Source: Acidobacteriota bacterium
GTDB lineage: Bacteria > Acidobacteriota > Thermoanaerobaculia > Thermoanaerobaculales > Thermoanaerobaculaceae
Assembly: GCA_016213675.1 (NCBI GenBank)
Contig: JACQZW010000047.1
Location: 1-64,000, forward strand
Direction: 5' to 3'
DNA length: 64,000 bases
Part shown: piece after piece, positions 35,837-42,676 of the stretch
Layout of the letters: every line of letters starts with the position of its first letter
Position numbering within the stretch: position 1 is the first letter of the stretch
Made by a program: the position numbers and the translations under genes
Notes under the pieces: model-generated
What the model was told of the DNA's origin: nothing
Database searches by the model: none
What the model saw: the letters and a program-made list of their open reading frames with translations, nothing else

Positions 35837-35850
35837 TTGCTCCAGGTCAA
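35837..35850 (+). promoter_or_regulatory. possible FNR/DNR-type site upstream of the hemerythrin gene
   Basis: TTGCTCCAGGTCAA keeps the TTG-N8-CAA spacing of FNR/DNR family sites with two mismatches to the inner dyad. It lies 84 nt before the hemerythrin start. The rest of the 245-bp divergent region shows no clear -35/-10 pair. Confidence 0.25.
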
Positions 35851-35933
35851 GGCGTCCCGGTCGCACCGTCGGTACCGTCGGGGTGCCTTCCGGGTCCTCG
35901 TCATGACCCAGGGGCAGGCCGAGGAGGTGCCGG

Positions 35934-36485
35934 ATGGACCCGATCACCACCCTGATGGACGAGCACGTCGCCATCCTCTCGATGTGCGACGCGGCGGCGC
36001 GAGAGGCGGCGCGGCTGCGCGCCGGCGGCGCCTTCGACGCGGCGCGGATCGACGGGATGCTCGACTTCATCCGTTCATTCGCCGACCGCTTTCACCATCT
36101 CAAGGAGGAGGACCTGCTCTTCGCGCGGATGGCCGAGCGGGGGTTCCCCGTCGACTCCGGCCCGATCGGCGTGATGCGCCACGAGCACGAGGTCGGCCGC
36201 GGCCACGTGCGTGCGATCGCCGAGGCGGCGCCGCGGGCGGCGGCCGGCCAGGCCTCCGGAGTCAAGACGGTGGCGGACAACCTGGTCGGCTGGGCCGACC
36301 TGCTCAGGGCGCACATCTACAAGGAGGACAACGTGCTCTACCCGATGGCCCGGCGCGCGCTCACGGCAGCCGACCTCGACGACCTGGAATCGGGGTTCGC
36401 CCGGGTCGAGGGCGAGGCAATCGGAGAGGGCGTCGCGGAGCGCTACCGCGCGTTCGTTCGCGACCTCCTGAGGCAGCTCGGCTAG
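35934..36485 (+). CDS. hemerythrin HHE cation-binding domain protein
   Basis: A 183-residue four-helix protein with diiron ligands in the HHE pattern: LMDEHVAILS, FADRFHHLKEEDLLF, GVMRHEHEVGRGH and LLRAHIYKEDNVLYPMA. Such proteins bind O2 or NO or store iron; the YtfE/Ric-like pattern suggests a role under nitrosative or oxidative stress. ATG 35934 with GAGGAGGTG upstream. It converges on a response regulator gene, with a 29-bp gap. Confidence 0.9.
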   Translation: MDPITTLMDEHVAILSMCDAAAREAARLRAGGAFDAARIDGMLDFIRSFADRFHHLKEEDLLFARMAERGFPVDSGPIGVMRHEHEVGRGHVRAIAEAAPRAAAGQASGVKTVADNLVGWADLLRAHIYKEDNVLYPMARRALTAADLDDLESGFARVEGEAIGEGVAERYRAFVRDLLRQLG

Positions 36486-36514
36486 CTAGGCCGCGTGGCC
36501 GAGCCTGGCCGGGC

Positions 36515-36910
36515 TCAGGCGTGGATGGCGGTGACCTGCTCGAGCGTCGCGAGGAGCTGCGTCGCGTCGACCGGCTTGTCGACGAACGCGTCGGGCCGGT
36601 AGTGCTGGAAGCGCTCGATGTAGGCGTGGTAGTCGGCCGTCAGCTTCTCCTGGATGCCGCTCACGAGCACGACCGGCAGCTCCTTGAGGCGCTCGTCCTT
36701 GCGGACCGCGACGAGGACCGAGAGCCCGCCCTGCTCCGGCATCATGAGGTCGAGGAGCAGCACGTCCGGGCGCTCGTCCTGGAGGAGCTTGAGCCCGTCG
36801 GCGGCGCGGTTGGCCGCCCGCACCCGCCATCCGTGATCCGTCAGCAGGGTCGACAGGTAGGTGGTGATGTCCGGCTCATCGTCGATCAGAACGGCGCTCT
36901 TCTGCCTCAT
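36515..36910 (-). CDS. single-domain response regulator
   Basis: A 131-residue receiver domain: acidic patch LIDDEPD, phosphoacceptor in VLLLDLMMPEQGG, Ser/Thr position in VLVSGIQEKL and Lys in AFVDKPVDATQL. There is no output domain, so it works as a CheY-like partner. An insertion between beta-4 and helix-4 (HAYIERFQHYRP) is slightly unusual. Start ATG 36910 with GGAGGGGG. No adjacent kinase. Confidence 0.9.
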   Translation of the reverse strand: MRQKSAVLIDDEPDITTYLSTLLTDHGWRVRAANRAADGLKLLQDERPDVLLLDLMMPEQGGLSVLVAVRKDERLKELPVVLVSGIQEKLTADYHAYIERFQHYRPDAFVDKPVDATQLLATLEQVTAIHA

Positions 36911-37102
36911 GGCCCCCTCCCCGTCCCGTCCCCACGCTCCTGGTCGGACGGGACCGTTCACACCTGATCACTATACTCCCGGCGGATCCCGCCGCCGCTC
37001 CCGGCCGCCGCGCGCCGGCGGCCCCGGGTGGCGCGGGCAGAAACCGCACCGGAGCGGTGTTCGGGGTGAGGGAAGTCGCCAACGGGTCCCCAGTTCGCCC
37101 CG

Positions 37103-37108
37103 TAGAAT
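37103..37108 (+). promoter_or_regulatory. -10-like TAGAAT of the BamA-like gene
   Basis: TAGAAT ends 8 nt before the ATG at 37117. No ribosome binding site can be identified before the ATG, which fits a leaderless or near-leaderless mRNA. No clear -35. Confidence 0.45.
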
Positions 37109-37116
37109 CAGTGCAC

Positions 37117-38676
37117 ATGTTGATCACCCTGCTCCTGGCCGCCGTCGCAGCCGCCGGGCCCCAGCTCGGCGATGCAGCGCCCGGAACGCCGATCGTGGCG
37201 GTGCGCATCGTCCGCCGCGACGTCTTCGACATCGACGACCCGAAGACCTCCTCGTGGCCCTATCGGACCGCTGCGGCGCTGCACGTCCTGTCGCGCGAGC
37301 GCTACATCCGCTCCCTCCTGCTCTTCCGCGAGGGGGAGCCGCTCGACGCCGGACAGTTGGCCGAGAGCGAGCGCCTCCTGCGTGCCACCGGCTTCCTGAA
37401 CCCGGTCACGATCCGGGCTCGCGCGGTGGAGGGCGGCGCGGAGGTGGTGGTCGAGACGCGGGACCAGTGGACGACCGAGGTCGCCCTCAACGTCGGGGTC
37501 GCCGGGTCCCGCTCGCGGGTCGGCTTCTCCCTGTCGGAGCAGAACTTCCTCGGTCTCGGCAAGAGCCTGGCGCTCGACGCCCGGCGCGACGACGAGCGGG
37601 ACTCGCTCACCGTCTCCTACGACGACCCGCAGTTCCTCGGCAGTCGCTGGCAGCTCGCCGCCGGCTACCGCGACGCCTCCGACGGCACGATGAACGCACT
37701 CCGATTGGAGTACCCGTTCTACTCCCTCGCTACCCGGCGCGCCGGCGGCGGCGCATGGCGGCGCGAGACGCTGCGCGAGTACCTGTGGTCGGGCGGCGAG
37801 AAGGTAGTTTCGGGCGAGGCCTCGAGGTCGGCGCTGCGCTTCTGGGGTGGGATACGCATGCCGTGGAACGACGGGATCACCGACCGCCTGACGCTCGGCA
37901 TCTTCCACGATCGCGCCTTCTACGACGACTGGGCCTGGCAGGCCGGCGCCTCCTACCCGGATCCCGAGGACCGCGAGCTCTCCGGCATCGAGGTCGGCTG
38001 GGAGCACCAGGCGGACCGGTGGGCCGTGGTCCAGGGCTTTCGCGCCTGGGTCCGTCAGGAGGACGTGCCGCTCGGGCCGAACTGGCGAGCCAGCCTCGGA
38101 GTGTCGGCGCCGCTGTTCGGCGGCGACCGGACCCGACTGCCCTTCGCCGGGAGCGTCACGGCGGGCACGCTGCGCGGCGTCTGGTACTCGTGGCTCAACG
38201 TCGCCGCCTCCGGCCGGCTCGAGGACGGCTCCGTCGCGAACGGAGTCCTGCACGTCGACGGCGGGACGGCGCGGACCGGCAGGAGCGGCGTCCGGATGCG
38301 GGCCGCCCTCGACCTCGGGAACGACCTGGACCTCGATCGTCAGCTCACGCTCGGGGCGGACATCGGGCTGCGCGGCTGGGAGCCGGACTGGTTCGACGGC
38401 ACCTCGCGGGCGGTCGCCGACGTCGAGTGGCGGTGGCTGGTCACCGACGACTTCCTGCACGTCCTGGCCGTGGGCGTGGTGGTCTTCGCCGACGGCGGGA
38501 CGTCGTGGGGCGCACGGATCGGTGCGCCGACCGGTGGCTGGCGCGGCGACATCGGCGTCGGGCTGCTGGGGGAGATCACCCGGGCGTCGATCCTGCGCGT
38601 GCTGCGGGTCGACGTCGCCTGGCCCGACACCGGCGGCAAGCCGACGATCATCCTGTCAGGCGTCTCGCTGTTCTGA
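37117..38676 (+). CDS. BamA/Omp85-like outer-membrane protein with single POTRA region
   Basis: A 519-residue exported protein. A short signal peptide (LITLLLAAVAAAG) is followed by a POTRA-like region (~residues 25-120: IVAVRIVRRDVFDI, ERYIRSLLLFREGEPLD, AESERLLRATGFLNPVTI, EVVVETRDQWT) and a beta-barrel of alternating hydrophobic strands ending SGVSLF with a terminal aromatic. It is much smaller than BamA (~800 residues with five POTRAs), closer to TamA/ShlB-type or Acidobacteria-specific Omp85 relatives. Role in outer-membrane protein or lipid export is inferred. ATG 37117. Confidence 0.75.
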   Translation: MLITLLLAAVAAAGPQLGDAAPGTPIVAVRIVRRDVFDIDDPKTSSWPYRTAAALHVLSRERYIRSLLLFREGEPLDAGQLAESERLLRATGFLNPVTIRARAVEGGAEVVVETRDQWTTEVALNVGVAGSRSRVGFSLSEQNFLGLGKSLALDARRDDERDSLTVSYDDPQFLGSRWQLAAGYRDASDGTMNALRLEYPFYSLATRRAGGGAWRRETLREYLWSGGEKVVSGEASRSALRFWGGIRMPWNDGITDRLTLGIFHDRAFYDDWAWQAGASYPDPEDRELSGIEVGWEHQADRWAVVQGFRAWVRQEDVPLGPNWRASLGVSAPLFGGDRTRLPFAGSVTAGTLRGVWYSWLNVAASGRLEDGSVANGVLHVDGGTARTGRSGVRMRAALDLGNDLDLDRQLTLGADIGLRGWEPDWFDGTSRAVADVEWRWLVTDDFLHVLAVGVVVFADGGTSWGARIGAPTGGWRGDIGVGLLGEITRASILRVLRVDVAWPDTGGKPTIILSGVSLF

Positions 38677-38677
38677 T

Positions 38678-38782
38678 GGCAGGAGGAAGGCAGGCGAAAG
38701 GCAGGAAGAGGGCAGGAAGAGAGCAGCGGATAGAGTGGCGTCAACCTGCGCCCTTCTGCCCTTCTTCTGCCTGACTCCTGCC
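38678..38782. repeat. imperfect inverted repeat made of GGCAGGAAG / CTTCTGCC words
   Basis: A purine-rich arm (38678-38726, repeated GGCAGGAAG-like words) faces a pyrimidine-rich arm (38746-38782, CCCTTCTGCCCTTC...CTCCTGCC). They can pair over ~35 bp with mismatches, between two convergent genes. It is probably a bidirectional terminator-like structure; no T-tract is present. Confidence 0.6.
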
Positions 38783-38808
38783 TTTGGTCTACCCGGTCGG
38801 GTGGGGGC

Positions 38809-39369
38809 TCAGGCCCTCGAGACGTACTCGCCGGTGCGCGTGTCGACGACGATCTTCGTCCCGGACTCGATGAACTGCGGCACCTGCACCGAGATGCCAG
38901 TCTCGAGCTTGGCCGGCTTGGCGCCGCCCGACGCGGTGGCGCCCTTCATCGGCGGGTCGGTCTCGACGATCTGCAGCGTCACGGTGTTGGGCAGCTCGAC
39001 CGCGATCGGGTTGTTCTCGTAGAAGTCCACCGTCAGCACGGTGTCCGGCAGCAGGTAGCCGAGGGCGTCGCCGAGCGTCTCGTCGCTCATCGCAACCTGC
39101 TCGTAGGTCTCCAGGTTCATGAAGTTGTGGCCGGACGAGTCGGAGTAGAGGTACTGCATCTCGTGGGTGTCGAGGGAGGCCTTCTCGACGCGGTCCTCGG
39201 AGCGGAAGCGGTGCTCGAGCTGGTTGCCGGACTTGACGTTGCGCAGCTTCGCCTGGACCATGCCGCGCCAGTTCCCCGGCGTGATGTGGGTGACCGTGAG
39301 CACGCGGTGAAGCTGCCCGTTGTAGAGAATGATGTTTCCCGGACGCATCTCTGTGGCCACCAGTTGCAT
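38809..39369 (-). CDS. efp: translation elongation factor P (PGN-loop type)
   Basis: A 186-residue EF-P with all three beta-barrel domains (KOW-like N-terminal, OB-like middle YENNPIAVELPNTVTLQIVE, and C-terminal GISVQVPQFIESGTKIVVDT). EF-P binds between the P and E sites and relieves stalling at polyprolines. The loop tip, normally PGKG (beta-lysylated Lys34) or an arginine (rhamnosylated), here reads TPGNWRG, with Asn33 at the equivalent position. So neither EpmA/B nor EarP modification can occur there. ATG 39369 with GGAGG. It is divergent from fabL. Confidence 0.95.
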   Translation of the reverse strand: MQLVATEMRPGNIILYNGQLHRVLTVTHITPGNWRGMVQAKLRNVKSGNQLEHRFRSEDRVEKASLDTHEMQYLYSDSSGHNFMNLETYEQVAMSDETLGDALGYLLPDTVLTVDFYENNPIAVELPNTVTLQIVETDPPMKGATASGGAKPAKLETGISVQVPQFIESGTKIVVDTRTGEYVSRA

Positions 39370-39407
39370 CGAACAACCTCCAGCTCCGGCTCCCGCCGGG
39401 GCCGCGA

Positions 39408-39435
39408 AGTATAACACCGGGCGTCAATAGCGCAA
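39408..39435 (-). promoter_or_regulatory. promoter of efp
   Basis: Minus strand: TTGCGC (39435-39430), 16-nt spacer, TATACT (39413-39408). The start codon follows 38 nt later with a GGAGG in between. Confidence 0.65.
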
Positions 39436-39450
39436 CACGGGCGGGCTGGT

Positions 39451-39479
39451 TTGCCTGGGATCGGAAAGCGCTGTATCGT
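39451..39479 (+). promoter_or_regulatory. promoter of the fabL-type gene
   Basis: TTGCCT (39451-39456), exactly 17 nt, TATCGT (39474-39479), 20 nt before the ATG with GGAGG at 39486-39490. It lies back-to-back with the efp promoter. Confidence 0.55.
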
Positions 39480-39499
39480 TGCGACGGAGGCTCAACGGC

Positions 39500-40258
39500 A
39501 TGGATCTGCGCCTACGGGGCAAGCGGGCCCTGGTGACGGGAAGCTCGCGGGGCATCGGCCGCACCATCGCGCTGTCGCTCGCCGAATTCAAGGTGGACGT
39601 GGCGATCAACTTCTTCCGCAACCGTGCGGCCGCCGAGGAGGTGGCGCGGGAGATCGAGGCGCGCGGCGCGCGGGCGCTGCTGGTCAAGGGCAACGTCGCC
39701 AACGAGGAGCACGTCGGCCGCATGTTCGACGAGATCGAGCAGGCCTGGGGCGGGCTCGACATGCTGATCTCCAACGCCGCCTCCGGGGTGCTCAAGCCGT
39801 TCGACGACCTCACCCTGCATCACTTCCACTGGACGATGGACATCAACGCCTTCGCGCTGCTCCCGCTGGTCCAGGAGTTCCTCCGGCTGTCCTCGAGCGC
39901 TGAGAAGATCGTCGTGGCGGTGTCGTCGCTCGGGGCGATCCGGGCGATCCCCAACTACACCGCGGTGGGTGCGTCGAAGGCGGCGCTGGAGTCGATGGTC
40001 CGCCACCTCGCCTCGGAGCTCGCGCCACGCGGCGTGCGGGTCAACGCGGTGTCCGCGGGCACGGTCGACACCGACGCGCTCAAGCACTTCCCGAACCGCG
40101 ACACGCTGCTCGAGGAGTCGCGCCAGCGCACCCCGGCGGGCCGGCTCATCGAGCCCCAGGACGTGGCCAACGCCGTCGTCTTCCTGTGCACCGAGTTCGC
40201 CTCGATGATCCACGGCCAGGTCCTGCTGGTCGACGGCGGCTACTCGATCCGCGCCTGA
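39500..40258 (+). CDS. fabL: SDR-type enoyl-ACP reductase, FabL-like
   Basis: A 252-residue short-chain dehydrogenase. Rossmann motif VTGSSRGIG; NAAS near residue 92; catalytic Tyr153 and Lys160 in NYTAVGASKAAL. The Y-x6-K spacing is that of enoyl-ACP reductases rather than the usual Y-x3-K. Segments NAASGVLKPFDDL, VNAVSAGTVDTDALKHFPNR and TPAGRLIEPQDV closely follow Bacillus FabL, which performs the last reduction of fatty-acid elongation with NADPH and resists triclosan. ATG 39500 with GGAGG is preferred to TTG 39479, which lies in the -10. Confidence 0.88.
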   Translation: MDLRLRGKRALVTGSSRGIGRTIALSLAEFKVDVAINFFRNRAAAEEVAREIEARGARALLVKGNVANEEHVGRMFDEIEQAWGGLDMLISNAASGVLKPFDDLTLHHFHWTMDINAFALLPLVQEFLRLSSSAEKIVVAVSSLGAIRAIPNYTAVGASKAALESMVRHLASELAPRGVRVNAVSAGTVDTDALKHFPNRDTLLEESRQRTPAGRLIEPQDVANAVVFLCTEFASMIHGQVLLVDGGYSIRA

Positions 40259-40282
40259 CCGACGGTCGCGCGGCGAACGTCG

Positions 40283-40310
40283 GTCATCCCGAGCGAAGCG
40301 AAGGATCCCG
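40283..40310 (+). repeat. dispersed GTCATCCCGAGCGAAGCGAAGG repeat, copy 1
   Basis: GTCATCCCGAGCGAAGCGAAGGATCCCG lies between fabL and the phosphodiesterase gene. A related copy in reverse orientation is at 59061-59086. Words of this kind (GTCATCCTGAGCGAAGCGAAGGATC) are, to my knowledge, widespread intergenic repeats in several phyla. Confidence 0.6.
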
Positions 40311-40325
40311 CCGCGAGCGAGGGCG

Positions 40326-40973
40326 ATGCAGACCATGAGCCACAAACCCCTGATCATCGGTCACCGCGGCTTCCCGGCCCGGCATCCCGACAACTCGCTG
40401 GCCGGCATCCGGGCCGCCCTCGCGGCGGGCGCCGACGGGGTCGAGATCGACGTGCGGCCGTGCGCCGACGGGACGTGGGTGTGCCACCACGACTGCCGCC
40501 GGGCGCGGCGGGAGATCGCCGCCTGGTCGCGCGCCGCCCTGCGCCGGGAGGCCGTGCCGGCGCTCGCCGAGGTGGTCGAGGCGGTGCCCGCGGACCGATG
40601 GCTGTTCGTCGAGGTCAAGCCGCTGGCGGTCGCCGCCCTCGACGCCCGCCTCGCCTCGCTCGTCGCCCTGCTCGCACCTCGGGTCGCCCGCACCCGGGTG
40701 ATCTCCTCGTCGCTCCCGGTCCTCACGGTCGTCGAGGACGCCTTGCCGGGGGCGAGGTTCTCGTGGGTGTTCGGCGAGCTGCCCGAGTGGCTGCCGACCG
40801 ACGTCGAGCTGTCGCCGAAGCACACCCTGGTCGAGGCGCTGCTGCCGCACGGCCGGCCGCTCCACCCGTGGACCGTGAACCGCGCCGGACGGATGCGCGC
40901 GCTCGCCTCGCTCGGCGTCGCCTCGATCACCAGCAACCGCGCCGACCTCGCCGTCGAGGGGCTGCGTGGCTGA
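40326..40973 (+). CDS. glycerophosphodiester phosphodiesterase
   Basis: A 215-residue GDPD TIM-barrel enzyme that hydrolyses deacylated phospholipids to glycerol-3-phosphate and an alcohol. Catalytic and metal motifs are visible: IGHRGFPARHPDNS (His, Arg), GADGVEIDVRPCADG (Glu, Asp) and VCHHD. No signal peptide, so it is cytoplasmic. Start ATG 40326 or the in-frame ATG 40335. It overlaps the next gene by 8 bp. Confidence 0.92.
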   Translation: MQTMSHKPLIIGHRGFPARHPDNSLAGIRAALAAGADGVEIDVRPCADGTWVCHHDCRRARREIAAWSRAALRREAVPALAEVVEAVPADRWLFVEVKPLAVAALDARLASLVALLAPRVARTRVISSSLPVLTVVEDALPGARFSWVFGELPEWLPTDVELSPKHTLVEALLPHGRPLHPWTVNRAGRMRALASLGVASITSNRADLAVEGLRG

Positions 40974-41325
40974 CCGGCCGAAGGTCGGCGTCTGGGTCCC
41001 GAACCTGCTCCTCCGCGTGCCGGTGGACGCCGCGGTGGGCGCGGCCGGCGGCTGGCCGGTGGCGGTCGGCGGGGCCGGCGAGGTGGTCGGCCAGCGGTGT
41101 GCGGTGGCCGTGCTCGACCTCGAGGCCGCCGGGGCGCTTGCCCCCGCCGCGATCGCCGAGATGGCCCACGTCGGAATCGTTGTCCTCGCCTTCGGGCCGC
41201 ACGTCGAGGCCGACGCGCTGGCCGCCGCCCGGCGCGCGGGCGCCGTGGCACTGCCGCGCTCGGCGTTCCTCCAGCGCCTTCCCGAGCTGCTCGCCACCGC
41301 CCTCGCCACCGCCGGCCGGCGATGA
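40966..41325 (+). CDS. small CheY-like or flavodoxin-fold hypothetical protein
   Basis: A 119-residue alpha/beta protein: VGVWVPNLLLRVPVDAAVGA, VAVLDLEAAGALAPAAI, VGIVVLAFGPHVEADALAAA, AVALPRSAFLQRLPELL. The order of strands and helices resembles a receiver domain, with the Asp of VLDLEA near the phosphorylation position and a Ser/Lys-poor end, i.e. possibly a degenerate receiver. Function unknown. GTG 40966 overlaps the phosphodiesterase stop, so it is co-translated. Confidence 0.65.
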   Translation: MADRPKVGVWVPNLLLRVPVDAAVGAAGGWPVAVGGAGEVVGQRCAVAVLDLEAAGALAPAAIAEMAHVGIVVLAFGPHVEADALAAARRAGAVALPRSAFLQRLPELLATALATAGRR

Positions 41326-41335
41326 CCGGCGACGG

Positions 41336-42676
41336 TCAGGCGCGCCGAGCCAGGGCGCGGGCGAAGGCGGCGCGCATCTCGCCTTCGGGCGACGGCGGGT
41401 CGTAGCCGGCGTAGAACTCCAGGCGGTCGATGGCCTCGCCGAGCAGCGCGGCGGCGAGCACGACGCCGGCAGGCAGGGCGACGGCCCCGACGGCGGCGAG
41501 CAGGGGCACCGCGAGGCCGACGCCGAGGCGCACCGACACCCGCAGGATGCCCGTGAGACCGGGCGGACGGCGCGCCGCGCGGCTCGCGTAGAGCGCGGTC
41601 TTGACCAGGGCGACCGGCAGCGCGAGCGCCGGAAGCGGGACGACGACGCCGAGGAGGAACGCGCCGGTCAGGACGGTCAGCGCGCTGTGCAGGCCGACGC
41701 CGCGGTGGAGAGGCACCTGGTAGAGCCGGTCGATGGCCACGAGCGTCGCGAGCCCGGTCAGCGCCGCCGCCGCGCCCAGCACTGGTGGGGCGGCCGGCCA
41801 CGCCAGCGACGCGACGGCGAGGGCGAGGAACGCCGAGAAGCCGAGGACCTCCAGGGAGAGGAACGACGAGCGCCAGTTGGCCGCCGCGCGCCACGCCCGC
41901 GCCGTGCGGCCGAGGTGGAGGGCGGACAGGACCATCGCGCCGCCGCCGAGCGCTGCCACCGCCCACCACGACAGCAGCGGCGGCCGGCCGAGCGCGGTCG
42001 CGGCCGTCAGGGCGGCGAGCGCCGCGGCCACGAGCGTGAACACCGCGAGCGGCCACTCGCTTACGACGGTGGCGCGGCGAGGGGCGACCGGTGGGTCGGC
42101 GAGCGGGGCGGCCGCGACGGGTGACGGCGGCGCGGTCGGCACCGGCGGCGCGGCCCGGCGCGGCTCGACGATGTGCAGGGCGGGGCCGAGCGAGTCGCGG
42201 AACACCCCCGGGTAGGCCGGCGCCGCCACGCCGTCGCGAGGACCGATGCCGAGCGCCCCGGTCGGGCAGCACGCGACGCAGGCCGGCTCCAGCCCGTCGG
42301 CCAGGCGCGGCGCGCAGAAGGTGCACTTAGACATCACGCCGGCGCCGGCGTCGTAGCGGGGCGCGCCGTACGGGCAGGCCCACGCGCAGTAGCGGCAGCC
42401 GATACAGCGCGTCTCGTCGAGACACACCGCGCCGGTCGAGTCGTCCCGCGAGTAGGCGGCGGTCGGGCAGGCGGCCAGGCAGGCCGGCGCGTCGCAGTGG
42501 TTGCACGCCATCGACAGGTGCCGGACGGCCACACCGGGGTGCCGCCGCTCGTTGAGGGTGTGGACGCGCCGCCAGCCCCTGGAGACGGGCAGCAGGTTCT
42601 CGGTGTCGCAGGCGATCCGGCACGCCTGGCAGGCGGTGCAGCGGGTCGGGTCGAAGACGAAGGCGAGGCGGCTCAC
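41336..42676 (-). CDS. fused iron-sulfur (DmsB-like) and membrane-anchor (DmsC-like) subunit
   Basis: A 446-residue fusion. Residues 1-~170 hold four [4Fe-4S] sites: CTACQACRIAC, CNHCDAPACLAACP, CIGCRYCAWACPYG and CTFCAPRLADGLEPACVACCP. After a Pro/Ala-rich linker, residues ~200-440 contain about eight hydrophobic helices, as in DmsC anchors. It would pass electrons from quinol to the catalytic subunit. In E. coli these are two genes. The ATG at 42676 overlaps the stop of the molybdoenzyme gene by 4 bp, confirming an operon. Confidence 0.85.
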   Translation of the reverse strand: MSRLAFVFDPTRCTACQACRIACDTENLLPVSRGWRRVHTLNERRHPGVAVRHLSMACNHCDAPACLAACPTAAYSRDDSTGAVCLDETRCIGCRYCAWACPYGAPRYDAGAGVMSKCTFCAPRLADGLEPACVACCPTGALGIGPRDGVAAPAYPGVFRDSLGPALHIVEPRRAAPPVPTAPPSPVAAAPLADPPVAPRRATVVSEWPLAVFTLVAAALAALTAATALGRPPLLSWWAVAALGGGAMVLSALHLGRTARAWRAAANWRSSFLSLEVLGFSAFLALAVASLAWPAAPPVLGAAAALTGLATLVAIDRLYQVPLHRGVGLHSALTVLTGAFLLGVVVPLPALALPVALVKTALYASRAARRPPGLTGILRVSVRLGVGLAVPLLAAVGAVALPAGVVLAAALLGEAIDRLEFYAGYDPPSPEGEMRAAFARALARRA

